Source of the DNA: Paenibacillus sp. FSL W8-0186
Lineage (GTDB): Bacteria > Bacillota > Bacilli > Paenibacillales > Paenibacillaceae
Direction: 5' to 3'
Assembly: GCF_037969765.1 (NCBI RefSeq)
Contig: NZ_CP150207.1
Location: forward strand, 3,403,001 to 3,467,000
Length of the DNA: 64,000 nucleotides
The notes under the pieces were generated by a model. That model was not told the origin of the DNA. It was given only the letters and a program-made list of their open reading frames with translations, and made no database searches. How positions within the stretch are numbered: position 1 is the first letter of the stretch; each line of letters opens with the position of its first letter. This document shows, piece after piece, positions 7,567-16,038 of the stretch. A program made the translations under genes and the position numbers.

Positions 7567-8553
7567 TTAATACAGAGCCAATTGAAGCATGGCTTCCTTG
7601 ACCTTATCTTTGCTGAGCATAAAGAACTTCTCCATCGGCGGGCTGATCGGCATGGCCGGTACATCAGGCCCGCACAGCCGTGCGATCGGCGCGTCCAGCT
7701 CGAACAAGCATTCCTCCGCAATGATCGCTGATACCTCTGCTCCAACTCCGCCGGTTTTATTGTCTTCATGCACGATTAACACTTTCCCGGTCTTGCGTGC
7801 CGCTTCGATAATCGCTTCGCGATCAAGCGGCTGCAGCGTCCGCAAATCCAAGATATGGGCGCTAACTCCCTGCTCTGCTGCGAGCTCTTCTGCGGCCTGC
7901 ATCGCGAAATGCAGAGGCAAGCTGTACCCGATTACGGTAATGTCGTTACCTTCCCGAAGTACGTTCGCCTTGCCGAGCGGGACGATATAATCATCCTCTG
8001 GTACGTCTTCCTTGATCAGCTTGTAGCATTTCTTGTTCTCGAAGAACAAGACGGGATCAGGATCGCGAACCGCGGCCTTTAGCAGCCCCTTGGCATCGTA
8101 TGCCGAATAAGGAGCGACGATTTTCAGTCCTGGTGTTCCGAAGAAGATCGATTCCGTGCACTGAGAATGATACAGTCCCCCGAAGATCCCGCCGCCGATC
8201 GGCGCGCGAATGACGACAGGGCAGCTCCAGTCGTTGTTGGAGCGGTAGCGGATTTTAGCCGCTTCGCTGATGATTTGATTCGTCGCTGGCAGCATGAAGT
8301 CGGAATATTGCATTTCAGCGATTGGCTTCATTCCATACATCGCGGCCCCAATGGCCACCCCGGCTATCGCAGATTCGGACAACGGCGTATCGAGCACACG
8401 CAGCTCGCCAAATTGCTCCTGAAGCCCTTTCGTCGTCGTGAATACCCCGCCTTTTACACCAACGTCCTCCCCTAATACGAATACGTTGTCGTCAAGCTCC
8501 ATCTCTTCCTTCATGGCAAGACGAATAGCGTCGATATACTCCATTACCGGCAT
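7567..8553 (-). CDS. bkdAB: Branched-chain 2-oxoacid dehydrogenase E1 beta subunit
   Basis: The 328-residue beta subunit of the thiamine diphosphate-dependent E1 decarboxylase. Typical landmarks are LGEDVG (about 27), DTPLSE (about 56), GIAIGAAMYG-type helix, QYSDFMLPATNQI (about 82), and RAPIGGGIFGGLYHSQ (about 114) and the C-terminal transketolase domain with VIGYSLPLHFA and VHEDNKTGGVGAE. It starts 2 bases after the bkdAA stop, with GGGGAGGA as ribosome binding site, indicating one operon and stoichiometric translation with the alpha subunit. Confidence 0.92.
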   Translation of the reverse strand: MPVMEYIDAIRLAMKEEMELDDNVFVLGEDVGVKGGVFTTTKGLQEQFGELRVLDTPLSESAIAGVAIGAAMYGMKPIAEMQYSDFMLPATNQIISEAAKIRYRSNNDWSCPVVIRAPIGGGIFGGLYHSQCTESIFFGTPGLKIVAPYSAYDAKGLLKAAVRDPDPVLFFENKKCYKLIKEDVPEDDYIVPLGKANVLREGNDITVIGYSLPLHFAMQAAEELAAEQGVSAHILDLRTLQPLDREAIIEAARKTGKVLIVHEDNKTGGVGAEVSAIIAEECLFELDAPIARLCGPDVPAMPISPPMEKFFMLSKDKVKEAMLQLALY

Positions 8554-8555
8554 GA

Positions 8556-9581
8556 TTATTCCTCCCCTTCGCTATCCGCGTACACATGCAGCAGCGTATC
8601 CTCCGGCTTCGGAAACGGCGCGTTCTCCGCCCGTTCAATCGCTGCCTTCAATTGCGCCTGAATGTCTTTCACGAGGGCTTCATCCTGCTCTTCCGTCCAA
8701 AGCCCGTTCTCGATAAGATAGCTCTTCATTTTCGGTATGCCGTCCTTCTTCCAATTCTCCTCAACCTCTTCCTTCGTACGGTACACGAGGTCGTTATCCG
8801 AGGTGGAATGTGGCGACAGACGGTACATCATCGCTTCGATCAGCGTCGGCCCCTCGCCGCGAAGCGCACGCTCGCGCGCTTCCTTCACGACACGGTACAC
8901 CTCAAGGGCATCATTGCCGTCAACGCGAATGCCCGGGAAGCCGTAACCTTGCGCCCGGTCGCTGACTTTACCGCCGAGCTGCTTCTTCACCGGAACGGAG
9001 ATAGCGTACTGGTTGTTCTCGCACATGAAAATGACCGGCAGCTTCTGCACACCGGCAAAGTTCAGTCCCTCGTGGAAATCTCCCTGATTGCTGGAGCCTT
9101 CCCCAAAGGTAACGAAGGATACGAACTCCTTCTTCTGCATTTTAGCAGCAAGAGCAATGCCTACGGCATGCGGAACCTGGGTCGTCACCGGGCTGGAGCC
9201 TGTGACGATCCGAAGTCGCTTGCAGCCGAAATGTCCTGGCATTTGGCGGCCCCCGCTGTTCGGGTCATCCGCTTTGGCAAAGGCGGACAGCATTAATTCT
9301 TCCAGTGTCATGCCTACCGACAGGACGAAGCCGTAGTCGCGATAATAGGGCAGGAAATAATCCTGCTCGCGATTTAAGGCAAAAGCCGCTGCTACCTGCG
9401 CGGTCTCCTGTCCGATACCGGAGACGTGGAAGTTGATTTTGCCCGCTCGCTGCAGCAGCAAATTACGCTCGTCAAACTTGCGCGCGAGCAGCATATATTT
9501 GTACATGTCCACTACTTCGGCATCCGTCAATCCGAGTTGCTCATGCTTGGGCTGTGTCTTCGTTGATACTTTTGCGTTCAT
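8556..9581 (-). CDS. bkdAA: Branched-chain 2-oxoacid dehydrogenase E1 alpha subunit
   Basis: The 341-residue alpha subunit binds thiamine diphosphate with bkdAB and decarboxylates 2-oxo acids from valine, leucine and isoleucine, supplying starters for branched-chain fatty acids. The cofactor motif runs from GEGSSNQGDFHEG to CENNQYAIS (about residues 166-200), followed by RVDGND and the phosphorylation-loop region YRLSPHSTSDND. Start ATG at 9581 has GGAGGTAA nearby. A 174-base gap to lpd contains a good TATAAT (9683-9678, minus strand) without a clear -35, so an extra promoter within the cluster is possible. Confidence 0.92.
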   Translation of the reverse strand: MNAKVSTKTQPKHEQLGLTDAEVVDMYKYMLLARKFDERNLLLQRAGKINFHVSGIGQETAQVAAAFALNREQDYFLPYYRDYGFVLSVGMTLEELMLSAFAKADDPNSGGRQMPGHFGCKRLRIVTGSSPVTTQVPHAVGIALAAKMQKKEFVSFVTFGEGSSNQGDFHEGLNFAGVQKLPVIFMCENNQYAISVPVKKQLGGKVSDRAQGYGFPGIRVDGNDALEVYRVVKEARERALRGEGPTLIEAMMYRLSPHSTSDNDLVYRTKEEVEENWKKDGIPKMKSYLIENGLWTEEQDEALVKDIQAQLKAAIERAENAPFPKPEDTLLHVYADSEGEE

Positions 9582-9755
9582 GGGAGTTACCTCCTTCGAT
9601 TAGAACCCTGTTAGTCGTCTGTACCGTACATGTTTGCTCTTATCTTAAAACCTGGTACTAAGACTTGGGTTAACCTTATTATAATCCCTTTTTCCGCAAA
9701 AAGAAAATGTTCTTTGCAGGGTTTTGTTGATTATGTGATACTTATGCCTAATTTG

Positions 9756-11177
9756 TTAAATTCCAACCGCATTGCCGTCCACGGCCAATGCTGCTTCGCC
9801 AAGAATTTCGGCCAGCGAAGGGTGCGCAAAAACGGTCTGGCCGATCTCCCATGGAGTCGCATCCAGCACCTGGGCAAGTGCGGCTTGACTAATCAGTTCG
9901 GTAACATGGGCGCCAATCATTTGCACTCCAACGATGTCGTTGCTTTTACGGTCAGCGATCACCTTCACGAACCCTTCCTTCTCCCCGTGTACAAGGGCTT
10001 TGCCAATGGCGGAAAACGGTACTCTGCCAATCTTGATGTCAATGCCCTGCTCCTTCGCTTCCTTCTCGTTCAAACCGACGGAAGCTACCTCAGGACGAGT
10101 GTATACGCAGCGGGGCACATGTCGGACATCGTACCCATGGGACGGCTCTCCCGCAAGATGATGCACCGCCACCAGCCCTTCATGGCTTGCCGCATGGGCG
10201 AGCTGCAGACCGCCGATGCAATCGCCGATCGCGTAAATATGCGGCTCCGTCGTTTGCATCGACTCGTTTACCCGGATATAGCCTTGATGCAGGGCGATAT
10301 CGGTATTTTCAAGGCCGATGTTCTCGACATTCGCCTGACGCCCGATCGAAACAAGCAGCTTGTCTGCCTGCAGGCGGACCTCATTGCTATCTTGTACAGC
10401 AGTAATTGCGATACCGGTATTGTCTTTCTCTACGGTTTCCGCTTGTACCTTGCAGCCAGTAAGAATTTCGATTCCCCGGCGCTCCAACTGCTTCTGCAGC
10501 TCGCGTGCAACCTCTTCATCCTCGTTGGGAAGAAGCTGTGCAGCTGCCTCGACCACTGTGACGTTGACCCCAAAATCATGGAGCAACGAAGCCCATTCCA
10601 CGCCGATTACACCGCCCCCGACGATAATTATTGAAGCCGGCAGCTCCTCGAGCAGCAAGGCCTCATCGCTGCTAAGTACGTGCTTGCCGTCGGGCTCCAG
10701 CCCTGCAAGAACACGCGGCCTCGAACCTGTCGCAAGGATCAGGTGAGTCGGCACGATCGTCTCCATATCTCCGTCATGCAGCTCGACTGCAACGGCTCCG
10801 CTCTTCGGCGAGAAGATCGATGGTCCGATCACTCTCCCTTTTCCATGAATGACCTGGATTTTATGTTTACGCATCAAATATTGAACGCCTTTATGAAGCT
10901 GATCTACGATGCCCTGCTTTCTTTGCTGCACCTTCGGAAAAACAAGGGATAACCCGCTCGTCTCAATGCCATAGCTAAGGCTGTCCTTCATTTGCGCGTA
11001 CAGCTCGGCACTGCGCAGCAGCGCCTTGCTCGGAATGCAGCCCCGGTGTAAGCACGTTCCTCCCAGCTTGTCCTGCTCGATGATCACCACTTGCTTGCCG
11101 AGCTGGGCAGCGCGAATTGCCGCGACATAACCGCCGGTCCCGCCGCCTAACACTGCTACATCACATGTAATCGTCAT
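9756..11177 (-). CDS. lpd: Dihydrolipoyl dehydrogenase E3
   Basis: A 473-residue flavoprotein that reoxidises the dihydrolipoyl arm of E2 with NAD+. Visible: N-terminal FAD fold (VAVLGGGTGGYVAA), redox disulphide GGTCLHRGCIPSK, second nucleotide fold (IIVGGGVIGVEWAS), YAIGDCIGG, and the C-terminal dimer-interface His-Glu pair in TVFAHPSLAEIL. ATG at 11177 with GGTGGAGAT is chosen; an upstream in-frame extension of 45 residues lacks family similarity. It leads the bkd genes, equivalent to B. subtilis lpdV, although a role in other dehydrogenase complexes cannot be excluded. Confidence 0.92.
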   Translation of the reverse strand: MTITCDVAVLGGGTGGYVAAIRAAQLGKQVVIIEQDKLGGTCLHRGCIPSKALLRSAELYAQMKDSLSYGIETSGLSLVFPKVQQRKQGIVDQLHKGVQYLMRKHKIQVIHGKGRVIGPSIFSPKSGAVAVELHDGDMETIVPTHLILATGSRPRVLAGLEPDGKHVLSSDEALLLEELPASIIIVGGGVIGVEWASLLHDFGVNVTVVEAAAQLLPNEDEEVARELQKQLERRGIEILTGCKVQAETVEKDNTGIAITAVQDSNEVRLQADKLLVSIGRQANVENIGLENTDIALHQGYIRVNESMQTTEPHIYAIGDCIGGLQLAHAASHEGLVAVHHLAGEPSHGYDVRHVPRCVYTRPEVASVGLNEKEAKEQGIDIKIGRVPFSAIGKALVHGEKEGFVKVIADRKSNDIVGVQMIGAHVTELISQAALAQVLDATPWEIGQTVFAHPSLAEILGEAALAVDGNAVGI

Positions 11178-11359
11178 TTCCGATCTCCACCTATCCCCAA
11201 AAATGTCCAGATAAACTTCTCGTTTCTTATTGTACCTCGTTTTTTCCACATTACAAACTAAGAACGAAATAGACAGCCGTTCAAGAAGAAGGTATGATAA
11301 ACGTAACATCATCTGATCGAATAGGATATATTTGCTGACGAAAGGAATTGCTGCAACTC

Positions 11360-11644
11360 ATGAAATTGATGATATCCCGTTTTATTGCCATCATTATTCT
11401 TGTTATTCCCGGTATCGCCGCGATGATTGGCTTCCTGAAAATGAAGGACGCCTTATTCCTATACATGTCCAGACACGGCGACGACTCGCTGACCCAAGTG
11501 CACTTTGACTGGCTCGATTTCGGACTTGGCATCGTTTTGTTCGCTGCCGGAATCGGATTCCTGGGCGGCTGGATTTACTTCCGTGACCGCAAGCGCAATT
11601 ATCTCGGACCCCGCTTCAAGAAAAAAACAGAGAATCCTTCATAA
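11360..11644 (+). CDS. DUF2627 small membrane protein (YqzF-like)
   Basis: A 94-residue protein with two hydrophobic segments (about residues 3-27 and 50-75) and a basic cytoplasmic tail (FRDRKRNYLGPRFKKK), the pattern of the DUF2627 family found near bkd genes in bacilli. Function is unknown. ATG at 11360 is chosen by similarity; the AAAGGA at 11341 is 13 bases away, and a TTG at 11348 is too close to it. A bidirectional terminator follows directly. Confidence 0.75.
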   Translation: MKLMISRFIAIIILVIPGIAAMIGFLKMKDALFLYMSRHGDDSLTQVHFDWLDFGLGIVLFAAGIGFLGGWIYFRDRKRNYLGPRFKKKTENPS

Positions 11645-11667
11645 ATCGGATACTTTTAGAACGAAAC

Positions 11668-11707
11668 AAACCCTCTTGAGCGAGCAATACGCCTGCCAAG
11701 AGGGTTT
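11668..11707. terminator. Bidirectional terminator
   Basis: AAACCCTCTTG (11668-11678) and CAAGAGGGTTT (11697-11707) form a perfect 11-bp stem between the convergent DUF2627 gene and the small minus-strand gene. Confidence 0.85.
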
Positions 11708-11719
11708 GTCATATATTTG

Positions 11720-11929
11720 TTATTCATACAGGGCATCCTTCAGCTTGCTGGACATTCGCTGACCGCCTGAGGATTTCCTTAGCAGCACCCGCCGCAATCT
11801 TGTATTTTCTGCCGATAATTGCTCGGCCGTTTCCAGCAGCTCAGCGATCAGCGATCTTTGCTGCTCCGACAAGGACGGGTCATTCAGTAGCGTCTTATAT
11901 TTTGCTTCGTTTAGCGATATTTTGTTCAT
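11720..11929 (-). CDS. Small hypothetical helical protein
   Basis: A 69-residue ORF with a good ribosome binding site (GGAGGACTAAG before ATG at 11929) and a terminator after it. The product starts MNKISLNEAKYKTLL and has a heptad-like stretch LIAELLETAEQLSAENTRLRR (split as LIAELLETAEQL and SAENTRLRR) that could form a short coiled coil, then a basic C-terminus. No family is recognised. The signals around it support a real gene rather than a chance ORF. Confidence 0.6.
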   Translation of the reverse strand: MNKISLNEAKYKTLLNDPSLSEQQRSLIAELLETAEQLSAENTRLRRVLLRKSSGGQRMSSKLKDALYE

Positions 11930-12187
11930 TTTTCTTAGTCCTCCGACTATATTGTATCACAAACTCCATACAGCCCGTGTTCATTCAATCGCTATATTTT
12001 TTACCAACATCTGCTTCTTGATCTGGTTTTATTCAAATCATACAATTAGAATGAAGACGCTGTTCTTCATAACCTTTTTTACTTCTCTTCTCCAGGTACC
12101 CTTGAGTATCTGGAGTTTTTTGAATTTTCAAACGAAAAGCGCAAGTACCGTAGAAACCCCCGCGATAAGCTTGCGCCTTATTGGTCA

Positions 12188-12219
12188 GATTATCAAGGTG
12201 ACTTGCATCCTTGATAATC
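12188..12219. repeat. Perfect inverted repeat downstream of the SHOCT gene
   Basis: GATTATCAAGG (12188-12198) and CCTTGATAATC (12209-12219) surround a 10-base spacer, just after the minus-strand stop at 12227. No T-run follows on the minus strand, so it is either a weak terminator or a protein site. Apart from this, the 297-base stretch 11930-12226 is AT-rich and holds nothing else recognisable. Confidence 0.6.
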
Positions 12220-12226
12220 CGGACAA

Positions 12227-13063
12227 TTACCCTATTAGCTTTTTCTTTTGTGCTTCAAACTCATCAATACTGATGATTCCCTCATCTCTTAACTGAACAA
12301 GCTTTCTAAGTTCATCAGCAACAGACATATTGTTTGGAGAATTACTACTACTTGTTGAAATCTCTTTTTGTTTATCTTCTTCATCGGCTTGTTTGATAAG
12401 AACCCCGATTAATTGATGGCAGTGATACGCTTTATTATAAGCATCTTTATATTCCTGACTATCTTTAGGATAAGAATCTAATTCAGAATCTAAAAAAGCA
12501 ATCTTATGTATGGGATTTGTTGTGTCATTGACAATTACATTTAATTCAATCTTCTTCACTTCCTCCTGACTTGTCGTGGAACCAGAAAGCCCACCAATCA
12601 ATGCCCCTACACCACCAGCAACAAACCCACCCAACAATGCTCCTCCAATTTGACTTCCCCTGTTCGTTGAAGTAACGCTAATGCCGTCAGTTAAAATTTC
12701 CGACTTCAAAATATCTTTATATTTATAAACTCTATCCTTGTATGAATTAAGAACAACAAAGGATATTTGCTTAGTTGTTTCGTCTATTGATAGTGTAACA
12801 TCTCCATTTGCAGAGGTATATTGCTGTGATGATTTAAAGTTAGGAATACGCTTAAGCCTATCATCAGTCTCAGATCGCTTCTGTGCCATTTTTTCATCAT
12901 CAAGTTCTTTTTGCTTCTTATGGAAAAACCACCAGCATACACCGGATGCAATAAATACAGCCCACGCTAAAATTGGATTATTACCGCCGCCTCCGGTTGC
13001 AAGAAGAACAATAAAGAACATAATAGCGACGATTCCCGATATAATTCCTAAAATTCCATACAT
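12227..13063 (-). CDS. SHOCT-domain membrane protein, probably acquired
   Basis: A 278-residue protein: two N-terminal transmembrane helices (about 2-25 and 32-50), a charged stretch, a beta-rich middle (about 75-130) reading like a small PH-like or lipid-facing domain (SIDETTKQISFVVLNSYK), a Gly-rich hydrophobic hairpin (GGALLGGFVAGGVGALIGG, about 148-168), and a C-terminal SHOCT motif (LRKLVQLRDEGIISIDEFE...KKKLIG). SHOCT segments occur in many phage- and membrane-associated proteins; function is unknown. Start ATG at 13063 has GGGGGGTAATC upstream. Base and codon use is conspicuously AT-rich against the neighbouring bkd and spo0A genes, suggesting horizontal transfer. Confidence 0.75.
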   Translation of the reverse strand: MYGILGIISGIVAIMFFIVLLATGGGGNNPILAWAVFIASGVCWWFFHKKQKELDDEKMAQKRSETDDRLKRIPNFKSSQQYTSANGDVTLSIDETTKQISFVVLNSYKDRVYKYKDILKSEILTDGISVTSTNRGSQIGGALLGGFVAGGVGALIGGLSGSTTSQEEVKKIELNVIVNDTTNPIHKIAFLDSELDSYPKDSQEYKDAYNKAYHCHQLIGVLIKQADEEDKQKEISTSSSNSPNNMSVADELRKLVQLRDEGIISIDEFEAQKKKLIG

Positions 13064-13204
13064 ATGATTACCCCCCATTTTCAGTTGCTATGTATCTTTA
13101 ATATTTATCGGTAAGTTATGAAATTTCAATAATATTCGAGCGAGGAGGGTTACTTCAAGTTATCTTTATGAGAACTAATTTCTAGAATTCCAAAAGCTTT
13201 CATC

Positions 13205-13231
13205 AAAAAAGAGGCGCAGCATGAGCGCCCC
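13205..13231 (-). terminator. Rho-independent terminator downstream of spo0A
   Basis: On the minus strand GGGGCGC, a 7-base loop and GCGCCTC are followed by six T. It lies about 140 bases past the spo0A stop. The surrounding 13064-13372 gap otherwise contains only the inverted repeat at 13284-13328. Confidence 0.7.
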
Positions 13232-13283
13232 TTTATTGACTGATTTCGTTTGTAAAGGTTTGTTCTAAACGTTAATGGTATCT

Positions 13284-13328
13284 CGATATTTTATCGGAGC
13301 CTCCGAGCAATGTCCGATAAAATATCGG
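13284..13328. repeat. Long inverted repeat between spo0A and its terminator
   Basis: CGATATTTTATCGGA (13284-13298) is repeated in inverted form at 13313-13328 with one extra A; each arm is itself nearly palindromic. On the plus strand it is followed by GGAGGAGTTTTT, but there is no plus-strand gene upstream. Role unknown. Confidence 0.6.
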
Positions 13329-13372
13329 AGGAGTTTTTAGTCGATGTCAGTATCCCGCGTTGTCGAATGCTT

Positions 13373-14179
13373 TCAGCTTACCTTGTGTTCGATCCGCAGC
13401 TTATCGGCCACCATGGCGATGAATTCGCTATTCGTCGGTTTCGATTTGCTGATGTTGATCGTATAGCCGAACAGATGACTTATGCTGTCAATATTGCCGC
13501 GCGTCCAAGCTACTTCAATCGCATGGCGAATTGCCCGCTCAACGCGTGATGGCGTCGTCTTGAACTTCTCGGCAATGGCTGGGTACAGCGTTTTGGTAAT
13601 CGCGCCTAGAATCTCAATATTGTTGTATACCATAGTGATGGCTTCCCGTAAATATTGGTATCCCTTAATATGAGCAGGAACACCGATTTCATGGATGATG
13701 GAAGTAATGTTTGCATCTAGATTTTTACCTTTTCCAAGCGGTACTACATTGGACTTCGTGAAGGATGAGGATGAAGAACTGCTTGAGGATAAGGTTTGTA
13801 CTCCTACAAGCTGCCGAATTCGATTGGCCAATACTTCCATATCGAACGGCTTCAAGATGTAATAAGACGCTCCCAGCTGAACCGCACGCTGTGTAATATT
13901 CTCTTGTCCGAAGGCAGTCAGCATAATGATCTTTGGCTGTGGAGACACATTTATATCGCGTAAACGTTCCAGCACACCCAATCCATCTAAGTGCGGCATA
14001 ATGATATCCAGGATCAGCACGTCCGGAACTTTAGAAGCATGTTCAATCATCTCCAAAACTTCCTCGCCATTGTATGCAATACCTGAAACAACCATGTCAT
14101 CCTGTTCAGAAATGTACTCTGCAAGCAAATTCGTGAATTCCCGATTATCATCCGCCAACAACACTTCAATTTTTTGCAC
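13373..14179 (-). CDS. spo0A: Sporulation master response regulator Spo0A
   Basis: Spo0A is phosphorylated through the phosphorelay and then binds 0A boxes to start sporulation. The 268-residue product has a receiver domain with the acidic pair ADDN, phospho-acceptor Asp in VLILDIIMP (about residue 55), conserved Thr in MLTAFG and Lys in ILKPFD, then a Ser-rich linker, and the C-terminal DNA-binding domain with the invariant recognition helix [17 protein letters not shown] and the RGNID segment. Start is GTG at 14179 with AAGGAGG; the longer upstream extension has no family similarity. Regulation by sigma-H and Spo0A itself is visible upstream. A TGTCGAA box also lies just after the stop (13362-13368). 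Confidence 0.97.
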   Translation of the reverse strand: MQKIEVLLADDNREFTNLLAEYISEQDDMVVSGIAYNGEEVLEMIEHASKVPDVLILDIIMPHLDGLGVLERLRDINVSPQPKIIMLTAFGQENITQRAVQLGASYYILKPFDMEVLANRIRQLVGVQTLSSSSSSSSSFTKSNVVPLGKGKNLDANITSIIHEIGVPAHIKGYQYLREAITMVYNNIEILGAITKTLYPAIAEKFKTTPSRVERAIRHAIEVAWTRGNIDSISHLFGYTINISKSKPTNSEFIAMVADKLRIEHKVS

Positions 14180-14232
14180 TGACGACTTCCTCCTTGTGTA
14201 TATGAGTTTCCTTAATCCTTCTTCCAGGATAA

Positions 14233-14261
14233 GGATTCGACACTCAAAAGTAAATTCCTTC
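14233..14261 (-). promoter_or_regulatory. Sigma-H promoter of spo0A
   Basis: On the minus strand GAAGGAATT (14261-14253) and GTCGAATCC (14241-14233) match the sigma-H -35 (R-n-AGGA-w-W-W) and -10 (R-n-n-GAAT) with an 11-base spacer, as at the Ps promoter of B. subtilis spo0A. The -10 overlaps a 0A box. Confidence 0.75.
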
Positions 14262-14268
14262 TGTCGAA
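14236..14268. promoter_or_regulatory. Two 0A boxes flanking the sigma-H promoter
   Basis: TTCGACA at 14236-14242 (inside the -10) and TGTCGAA at 14262-14268 (immediately upstream of the -35) are perfect 7-base Spo0A binding boxes, consistent with autoregulation. Confidence 0.7.
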
Positions 14269-14346
14269 AATTATTTTTATTTATTTTTTTAATAATTTGA
14301 TATATAATTGTTTGATGCTTACAAATAATGATCTCATTCGTTACCA

Positions 14347-14353
14347 TTCGACA
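14347..14353. promoter_or_regulatory. Distal 0A box
   Basis: TTCGACA, a third perfect 0A box, lies about 170 bases upstream of the spo0A start. The 14180-14575 gap holds these sites, the sigma-H promoter and, further upstream, AT-rich sequence with no other recognisable element. Confidence 0.55.
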
Positions 14354-14574
14354 AGTAATTACGGCGGAAATGTCGGATTTAAGCGCCTGAAATAGCAGCT
14401 AACTTTATCATTTGCATGTTTCCCCATCCTCATTAGCATATAATTTTATGCTTCATGTGGCAAGTCTCCGTATTACCCCAAATTACTCATCCCTGCATTT
14501 ATCCACGAATGATTGCCTACGCCTATTAAGATTAATATTTTTAATTTTTGGACTCTGTATTTTTACTTCTTAAA

Positions 14575-14615
14575 CAAAAAACCAATCTTAAGGCGCTAAC
14601 TCGCCTTAAGATTGG
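14575..14615 (-). terminator. spoIVB terminator overlapping its stop codon
   Basis: CCAATCTTAAGGCG (14582-14595) and CGCCTTAAGATTGG (14602-14615) form a perfect 14-bp stem with a 6-base loop, followed on the minus strand by TTTTTTG. The TAG stop of spoIVB sits in the loop, so the last codons are inside the stem. Confidence 0.9.
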
Positions 14616-15924
14616 TTGAAGTCGTCTTATCCTTCAAAATACCCGCATCCTGCAGCATCCATTCAATAAAGCACCCGTAGCCCGAACGCGGATCATTTAC
14701 AAACACATGAGTTACCGCGCCGATTAATTTACCGTTCTGTATAATTGGGCTGCCGCTCATTCCCTGCACAATGCCTCCGGTCTTCTCCACCAGCCTTGGA
14801 TCAGTGATGCGAATGACCAGACCCTTAGTTTGTGGTGTGCTCTGCCGCGACACGTGAGCGATTTCTACCTTAAACCGCTCCACCTGCTGGCCTTCCACGA
14901 CCGTCAATATTTCCGCCGGCCCCTCCTTTACCTCTTCGGAGAATGCTACCGGTATCGGCTTCTTATACACGCTGTGATCCGGATTTTCCGACATCTTGCC
15001 GAATATGCCGAAATGCGTATTTCGCTCGATCGTTCCCAGTGTTTTGCCTTCTTTGACGAAATGTGCCCGCTTCTCGCCGGGTTCGCCGCTTTCACTCTTG
15101 GAAATAGAAGTTACGCTGGACTGGAGAATTTGTCCGCTTCCTACAATAATTGGCGTTTGTGTATTCATATCGGTAATCACGTGTCCAAGCGCCCCATAAA
15201 CACCTTCATTTGGAGCATAGAAGGTTAAAGTTCCCACGCCAGCAGCGGAATCGCGGATGTACAGCCCCAATCTCCAAGCCTTGTCCTGCTTATCGAAGGC
15301 TGGAGTTAACGTGGTCGTAAATTCTTTATTGCTTCGTTTGTACACGACTTTTAGAGGCTTCTTATTGTTGCCTGCTTGCTCGACTAAAGACGCGACCTCG
15401 TGCACGTCTTTCAGACGTGTACCGTTCAGATGGGTAATTAAATCACCCGGTTGAATGCCTGATGCCTCTCCAGGCGAAATTTTGGCCTTGTCTGTATTTA
15501 CCAGATGGTGGCCTACTACCAGAATGCCGTCGGATTTCACTTTAACGCCAATCGTTTGTCCCCCTGGGATAACCTTTAAATCAGGGATGACATTTACTTT
15601 CACTGGCTTCAGAGGAATTTGTCCAAAAAGCTTCATGCGGAGCTTGGCTTCGCCGCTGTTCAGCGAGGATAGCTTTAACGGCGAGCCGAGGGATACCTTC
15701 ATGGAGGAGTTAGGTTGGTCGTTCAACATCACAACATCGGGCCGATCAACGCTAACCTCAGCCAGTACGGGTATGGCCAGATCGATTTGTGCGCCCTGGC
15801 CTTGAAACATGCGCAGTTCATCCGGCAGCATCGGCGAATGACCTTCGACGGCTGACGTGCCAAGGAAACAAAAGAAGAAGGCAAGTAAAAGACCGAGAAA
15901 TCTACTCCTGAGGTTCGGGTTCAA
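14596..15924 (-). CDS. spoIVB: SpoIVB peptidase
   Basis: SpoIVB is a forespore-secreted serine peptidase that crosses the intermembrane space and triggers SpoIVFB-dependent pro-sigma-K processing. The 442-residue protein has an N-terminal membrane segment (about 9-26), a PDZ domain (about 120-205, with GVKVKSDGILVVG and GIQPGDLITHLNG) and an S55 peptidase domain with the His in ALGHVITD and the active Ser in GMSGSPII. Start is TTG at 15924; the upstream frame is closed. It precedes spo0A on the same strand and follows recN, the classical order. It ends inside its own terminator. Confidence 0.95.
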   Translation of the reverse strand: MNPNLRSRFLGLLLAFFFCFLGTSAVEGHSPMLPDELRMFQGQGAQIDLAIPVLAEVSVDRPDVVMLNDQPNSSMKVSLGSPLKLSSLNSGEAKLRMKLFGQIPLKPVKVNVIPDLKVIPGGQTIGVKVKSDGILVVGHHLVNTDKAKISPGEASGIQPGDLITHLNGTRLKDVHEVASLVEQAGNNKKPLKVVYKRSNKEFTTTLTPAFDKQDKAWRLGLYIRDSAAGVGTLTFYAPNEGVYGALGHVITDMNTQTPIIVGSGQILQSSVTSISKSESGEPGEKRAHFVKEGKTLGTIERNTHFGIFGKMSENPDHSVYKKPIPVAFSEEVKEGPAEILTVVEGQQVERFKVEIAHVSRQSTPQTKGLVIRITDPRLVEKTGGIVQGMSGSPIIQNGKLIGAVTHVFVNDPRSGYGCFIEWMLQDAGILKDKTTSTNLKAS

Positions 15925-16038
15925 TGGCTGTCACGCTCCCTTAGCTTCTTTCGCTTGACGAAAAGGTGGTCGCCAATTGCGTACCTATAAGATACCCCGG
16001 GTGTGGTCTTTTATTACTGTCAATCATTGTTCCGCTCG

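Noticed and set aside
9069..9090. Glu instead of Asp in the E1 alpha thiamine diphosphate motif (GEG for GDG)
   Set aside because: The same GEGSSNQGDFHEG pattern is normal in BkdAA-type subunits, so it is not a defect.
9630..10634. 334-codon plus-strand ORF opposite lpd
   Set aside because: Runs antisense through conserved lpd motifs and shows no family features.
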